From contig DNFG01000416.1 of assembly GCA_003487005.1 (NCBI GenBank), positions 510-11,798 of the forward strand: a DNA stretch of 11,289 bases, in the 5' to 3' direction. Below are positions 7,549 through 11,289 of this stretch, one piece after another. The DNA is from Bryobacterales bacterium. GTDB lineage: Bacteria; Acidobacteriota; Terriglobia; Bryobacterales; Bryobacteraceae. Every line of letters begins with the position of its first letter. The stretch's first letter is position 1. The notes below the pieces were generated by a model. It saw nothing but the letters and a program-made list of their open reading frames with translations. It did no database searches and was not told where the DNA came from. The position numbers and the translations under genes were made by a program.

Positions 7549-9876
7549 GTGGGGATTCTGTCGAGAGTCCTGTTTGTCGAAATCGCGGCGAGCGCGGCGC
7601 TGGGGTCGCTGCTGTTCATTTTCGTCCTGTTCCTGCAGAAGGCGAGTCAGCTTTTTTCAATTCTGGTAAATAGCAGCGCGACGCCGGAGACGGTGGGGTA
7701 CCTGTTTCTGTTGCTGTTGCCGGCGACGATGCCGCTGACGCTACCACTGGGGGCGGCGGCGGGGACTCTGATCGCGCTCTCGCGGATGTCGAGTGACGGG
7801 GAAGTGACGGCGCTGCGGGCGGCGGGGGTGCCGGCGCGGCGGTTGGCCCGGCCGGTGACGGCGTTCGCGCTGGCGGCGATGGTGGTGACAGGCGCATGTT
7901 CGCTCTGGATCACGCCGTGGGCGAACCTGGAGACGATCCGGGTGATCAACCGGATGGGCGCGGCGCAGTTGACCGCGGAGATTCAGCCCCGGGTATTTGA
8001 CGAGAGTTTTCCGAACAAGGTGTTGTTCGTGGAGGACGTGCTGCCGGGACAGCCGGTCCGGTGGAGCAACGTGCTGCTGGCCGATCTGACGCCCCCGGAG
8101 CAGAGGCAGAGCGCGGCGACAGAGCGGGGCGCGGGACCGAGCGTGACACTGGCGAGCGAGGCGGTGGTGGTGCCGGACCCGGAGAACAACCGCTTGCAGA
8201 TGTCGCTGCTGAGGAGCAGCACATACGAAGCGGGACCGGATCCCCAGAGCTATCACAAGGTCTCGTCGCCGACGCGGGAGCAGGTGCTGGAGGGGCGGCC
8301 ACGAGGGGAAGTGCGCGCGAAGCTCTACAGTGCGACGCCGACGCTGGACTTGTGGCGGGAGCCGGACCCGGCACTCGAGGCGCGGATCGAACTGAACCAG
8401 CGGTTCGCGCTGCCGCTGGCGTCGCTCTTGCTGGCTCTGTGCGGGATGCCGCTGGGGGTGTCGTCGCGCAAGGGAGGCAAGTCGGCCGCTCTGGTCATCA
8501 CGGTGTCCTTTGCGTTCCTGTATTACATGTCGCTGGTGAGCCTGATCGGGCTGGCGCGCGAAGGCCGGATTGCGGCGGAGGCGGCGGTGTGGCTGCCCAA
8601 CGCGGGCTTCGGGCTGCTGGCGATTCTGCTGCTGGCCAGGCTGGAGCGGCCGGGCGACGCGGATGTGGTGGAATGGGTGCGCGGATGGGTGTTGTATCAC
8701 TGGGAGCGGCTTCGGGGGGCTCTGCGCAACGGCGGAGGAGCGCGGATTCCAGTACTGGGCGGGGGCCGGCGCTACTTCATCCTGCCGCAGGTGATTGACA
8801 CATTCGTCCTGTCGGGGTTCGTGTTCTATTTCCTGACGCTGCTGGCGAGTTTCGTCCTGCTGACGGAGGTCTTCAATTTCTTTGAATTGCTGGGGGACAC
8901 GTTCAAGAACAACATTCCAATGGGGGAGTTGCTGCGGTATCTGGTGTTTCTGGCTCCGAAACTGATCTACGACGCGGCGCCGGTGAGCGCGCTGGTGGGG
9001 GTGCTCGTGACTTTCGGCGTGCTGGCAAAGAACAACGAGATTACCGCGTTCAAGGCCTGCGGGGTGAGCCTGCACCGCCTGGCGCTGCCGGTGTTCGTGG
9101 CAAGCCTGGCGCTGAGCGGGATGCTGTTCGTGTTCGACTACGCGATTGTGACGCGCGCCAACATCATCCAGGACGCGCTCCGGGACAAGATCAAGGGGCG
9201 GCCGGCGCAGACCTATTTGAGCCCCGACCGGAAATGGATTCATGGCGCGGGGAAGCGGATTTTCTACTACCGGTTTTTCGAGCCGGACCAGGGAATTCTG
9301 GGCGGGGTCAGCGTGTATGAGTACGAGACTGGGCCCATGCGCCTGCACCGGCACATCTTCGCGGAGAGCGCACGCTGGGAGCCGAGGCTGAGTACGTGGG
9401 TCTTCCAGAATGGCTGGGCGCGCGACGTCCGGGACGGCGAGGACCGGTACCGCAATTTTCAGGGCGAGACAGCGACCTTCGCGGAGGTTGACGAGGCGCC
9501 GGCGTACTTCCAGAAAGAGGTGCGCAGTTACAAACAGATGGATTACGCGCAATTGCGGGACTACATCGGCGAGCTGCAGCAGAGCGGGTTCAACACGCTG
9601 CCGCTGCAGGTACAGTTGCACAAGAAATTCGCCGCGCCGCTGTTTGTATTCATCATGGCGCTGCTGGCGGCGCCGTTCGCGTTTCTGACCGGAAGCCGGG
9701 GGGCGATGATGGGCGTGGGCGTGAGTTTCGGGGTGGCGATCCTCTATTTCGTGGCGAATTCGCTATTCGAGCAGTTGGGCAACGCGGGACAATTGCCGCC
9801 GCAGTTGGCGGCGTGGTCGCCCAATGCGCTGTTCACTCTCGTGGGCGCGTACTTGTTGACGCGTCTCCGCACCTGA
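7549..9876 (+). CDS. LptF-LptG fusion permease (YjgP/YjgQ family, two copies in one chain)
   Basis: The inner-membrane part of the Lpt machine that, with LptB ATPase and LptC, pulls lipopolysaccharide from the inner membrane. LptF and LptG are normally separate proteins of about 360 aa; this 775-aa chain holds both. Half one: membrane segments near residues 9-29, 49-72 and 100-120, a periplasmic beta domain at about 121-284, then segments at about 285-305, 312-336 and 346-367. A linker at about 368-405 contains basic and Gly-rich stretches. Half two: segments near 414-438, 463-495 and 511-533, a periplasmic domain at about 534-690, then segments near 694-712, 719-742 and 754-773. Each half has the family's cytoplasmic motif (DGEVTALRAAGV and NNEITAFKACGV). 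Start GTG 7549 is 11 nt after the previous stop; TGAGG at 7535-7539 may be its ribosome site. LptB, LptC and LptA are not in the window. Confidence 0.92.
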   Translation: MGILSRVLFVEIAASAALGSLLFIFVLFLQKASQLFSILVNSSATPETVGYLFLLLLPATMPLTLPLGAAAGTLIALSRMSSDGEVTALRAAGVPARRLARPVTAFALAAMVVTGACSLWITPWANLETIRVINRMGAAQLTAEIQPRVFDESFPNKVLFVEDVLPGQPVRWSNVLLADLTPPEQRQSAATERGAGPSVTLASEAVVVPDPENNRLQMSLLRSSTYEAGPDPQSYHKVSSPTREQVLEGRPRGEVRAKLYSATPTLDLWREPDPALEARIELNQRFALPLASLLLALCGMPLGVSSRKGGKSAALVITVSFAFLYYMSLVSLIGLAREGRIAAEAAVWLPNAGFGLLAILLLARLERPGDADVVEWVRGWVLYHWERLRGALRNGGGARIPVLGGGRRYFILPQVIDTFVLSGFVFYFLTLLASFVLLTEVFNFFELLGDTFKNNIPMGELLRYLVFLAPKLIYDAAPVSALVGVLVTFGVLAKNNEITAFKACGVSLHRLALPVFVASLALSGMLFVFDYAIVTRANIIQDALRDKIKGRPAQTYLSPDRKWIHGAGKRIFYYRFFEPDQGILGGVSVYEYETGPMRLHRHIFAESARWEPRLSTWVFQNGWARDVRDGEDRYRNFQGETATFAEVDEAPAYFQKEVRSYKQMDYAQLRDYIGELQQSGFNTLPLQVQLHKKFAAPLFVFIMALLAAPFAFLTGSRGAMMGVGVSFGVAILYFVANSLFEQLGNAGQLPPQLAAWSPNALFTLVGAYLLTRLRT

Positions 9877-9923
9877 GAGCGGCGCTCCACTGCTGTGATA
9901 GATTCAAGGATTGGACTTGGACC

Positions 9924-9927
9924 AAGG
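9924..9927 (+). promoter_or_regulatory. Ribosome binding site supporting the GTG start of the Cas10-like gene
   Basis: AAGG lies 8 nt upstream of GTG 9936 in the 59-nt gap after the LptF-LptG gene. This supports starting the Cas10-like protein at its first palm domain, although the reading frame remains open upstream without another good start codon. The gap also has a small GAGC/GCTC hairpin just after the lpt stop (9877-9887), too short and without a T-run to be a terminator, so read-through from the lpt gene is plausible. Confidence 0.4.
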
Positions 9928-9935
9928 CTGACGCA

Positions 9936-11289
9936 GTGCAGGTTTTCTTACAAGGCAAACTCCTCGGCATCGACCCCTTCATTCAGCAGGCGGGCGACGA
10001 ATTCTCCGATCTGGCGGGACGGTGTCTCTACACCTCCCTGATGGCGGAAACGATCCCGCGCACACTGCTGGACCGGCTGGGTTTGTCGCGCCAACTGTTG
10101 GGATCGAGCGGCGCAGGTCAATTTCTGGTGGTGCTGACGGACGAGAGTCTGCCCGCGGCCCACGCGTTTCTGGTGGAAGTGACGACCCGGCTGCAGAAGG
10201 CCACCAACGGGACGCTGCGTCTGGCCTGGGCGGCCACCGAAAACCTGGGCGGGTGGACGGATGTCCGCAAACGTTTGCAGGAAGGCATGGCCCGCTGGCG
10301 CGGCCTGAATGCACTGGATCCCGCGACGGCCTTCGGACCGCTGGCGGAGACGCCGGCAGAAGTCGATTACGGGCAGTTATTCCGGGATCTGCCGGGATCG
10401 CTGGCGTCCCGGTGGTCGGGCGAGGGTCCGCTGCTGCTGGAAGCGGGCGAGGAAGTGCTGCCCCTGGCCCATCATGCCGCTCCGGCGGCTGGAGGCGAAG
10501 GCGCGGCTTCTCCCTCGGAACTGGCGTCGCGGGCGGCGGGACGGCCGGTCTGGGGCGTGCTCCGCGGTGACGTGGACCGGTTCGAGGCGCGTCTGCGGCG
10601 GGCGTCCACGATCGAAGAACACTTGCAGGTATCGATGTTCTACCGGCAGTTCTTCTCGGGTGAAGTGCAGGTTTTGTGCTCTCAGGGCGAGTACTGGCAG
10701 AAGGTGACCGTGCTGTACACGGGCGGCGATGATTTCGCGGTGGCCGGCTCGTGGGATGTGCTTCCGGGCTTCGCGCGCGAGATGGAGCGGCTGTTCAAGA
10801 TGTCGGCCGAGGAGTTTCTGAAGGACTACCCGGGACCCGAAGGCAAGACGCTCTCCATGGCGATCGCGCTCGCGCCGAGCGATGGCGCTCCGGCCGTGGC
10901 CGTGCTGGCCGAGGCCGGACAGCGCCTGGAGGTGGCCAAGTCGGCGGGCCGGGATCTGATCGACCTGTTCGGCCGGACGCTGGACTGGAAGAGCTTCACC
11001 GAAGCGGCCGAGATCCGCGGAATGATGACCCGCCTGGTGGATGAATTCGGCTGTTCTCCCCAGTTTTTAGGAGAGTTGGGCGCGTTTTACCGCGAAACGG
11101 ACCGTGTTTTGGCGACGCGGACAGCAAAGGCGAGGCAGGAGCGGCCGTGGCGGTTCCACCGGCGGCTGACGCGGGTGCTCGAGGCACCGGCGAGGCAGAA
11201 GGAGTTCCAGAAGGCGCGTAATGCGTTGCTGGCGGAATTCATGGGACGGCGGCAGGCCCACGTCAAATTGCGGCCCGCGGGCCGCAATT
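9936..11289 (+). CDS. Cas10/Csm1-like protein without HD domain, GGDD palm intact; 3' end beyond window
   Basis: Cas10 is the large subunit of type III CRISPR complexes; its GGDD palm makes cyclic oligoadenylates. This ORF is open for 451 codons to the window end. Residues 1-105 resemble the first Cas10 palm: QGKLLGIDPFI where Csm1 has GDISGIQxFI, LAGRCLYTSLMAE (usual LRGRSFYLxLLxE), then GAGQFLVVL. Residues about 195-365 are the second palm: GVLRGDVDRF with D212/D214, FYRQFFSGEV, then VLYTGGDDFAVAGSWD (G263 G264 D265 D266), LSMAIALAP, LEVAKSAG and FGRTLDW. The GSWD after GGDD and the FGRTLDW segment are typical of Csm1 rather than GGDEF diguanylate cyclases. A helical C-terminal part follows. 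Missing: the N-terminal HD nuclease and any cysteine between residues 31 and 247, so no zinc finger. The first palm has lost its Asp (K8). Start GTG 9936. No cas partner or CRISPR array is visible. The relationship is judged by eye. Confidence 0.75.
   Translation, partial: MQVFLQGKLLGIDPFIQQAGDEFSDLAGRCLYTSLMAETIPRTLLDRLGLSRQLLGSSGAGQFLVVLTDESLPAAHAFLVEVTTRLQKATNGTLRLAWAATENLGGWTDVRKRLQEGMARWRGLNALDPATAFGPLAETPAEVDYGQLFRDLPGSLASRWSGEGPLLLEAGEEVLPLAHHAAPAAGGEGAASPSELASRAAGRPVWGVLRGDVDRFEARLRRASTIEEHLQVSMFYRQFFSGEVQVLCSQGEYWQKVTVLYTGGDDFAVAGSWDVLPGFAREMERLFKMSAEEFLKDYPGPEGKTLSMAIALAPSDGAPAVAVLAEAGQRLEVAKSAGRDLIDLFGRTLDWKSFTEAAEIRGMMTRLVDEFGCSPQFLGELGAFYRETDRVLATRTAKARQERPWRFHRRLTRVLEAPARQKEFQKARNALLAEFMGRRQAHVKLRPAGRN
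11266..11289. repeat. Perfect 24-nt palindrome at the very end of the window
   Basis: The half-site AATTGCGGCCCG is followed directly by its exact reverse complement, with no spacer, ending on the last base. It lies inside the Cas10-like reading frame, where it encodes LRPAGRN and its neighbours. The preceding base is A; the following base is unknown, so the palindrome could be longer. It may be an assembly foldback or contig-end effect, or simply GC-rich sequence bearing on the end of the gene. Confidence 0.8.

Noticed and set aside
7741..9621. A 626-codon open frame antisense to the LptF-LptG gene
   Set aside because: Its translation is rich in Arg, Gln and Pro with no recognisable domain. 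It mirrors the strongly biased third positions of the sense gene, a common artefact in GC-rich DNA.
9877..9900. Possible terminator hairpin after the LptF-LptG stop (GAGC/GCTC)
   Set aside because: The stem has only 4 pairs and there is no downstream T-run.
10716..10760. Reading the GGDD motif as a GGDEF diguanylate cyclase
   Set aside because: The motif is GGDD-Phe followed by GSWD, with a preceding DVD segment and a downstream FGRTLDW block. These match Cas10/Csm1 better than GGDEF proteins.
9877..11289. CRISPR array or other cas genes next to the Cas10-like ORF
   Set aside because: No regularly spaced direct repeats and no second cas-like frame were seen; anything of this kind would have to lie beyond the window.

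Overview
The window is GC-rich, compactly coded bacterial DNA with seven protein genes. There is no RNA gene, CRISPR array, insertion sequence or clear terminator. Codon use is uniform, and GTG or TTG starts are common. A single-chain LptF-LptG fusion, tandem exported TldD-like proteins and Tat-type 'KRREF' leaders fit Acidobacteriota (Bryobacterales/Solibacter-like). That assignment is an inference from gene content, since no marker gene is present.

Left block (1-3138, minus strand): a likely operon running cpaE/tadZ-like atypical ParA ATPase, then an aminoglycoside/choline-kinase-fold phosphotransferase, then an enolase cut by the window edge. The genes are 13 nt apart or overlap by 10 nt. 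The enolase is divergent: the acidic residue expected to be Glu168 (E. coli numbering) is Asp, and the neighbouring loop is altered.

Middle block (3290-7537, plus strand): across a short divergent intergenic region lies a NarL/LuxR-type response regulator. It is followed 13 nt later by two exported TldD/PmbA-family proteins. The first keeps HEXXXH and the C-terminal zinc-ligand Cys. The second, overlapping by one base (TGATG), has lost both and looks like a non-catalytic partner.

Right block (7549-11289, plus strand): an LptF-LptG fusion permease for lipopolysaccharide export, then after 59 nt an ORF that runs off the window end. That ORF reads as a Cas10/Csm1-type protein with two palm domains and a GGDD motif in the second. 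It has no N-terminal HD nuclease domain, no zinc-finger cysteines, and a degenerate first palm. It is the most interesting item here: a shortened Cas10-like nucleotide cyclase beside an envelope gene, with no CRISPR array or other cas gene in view. The window ends exactly on a perfect 24-nt palindrome, which may be an assembly or contig-end signal.
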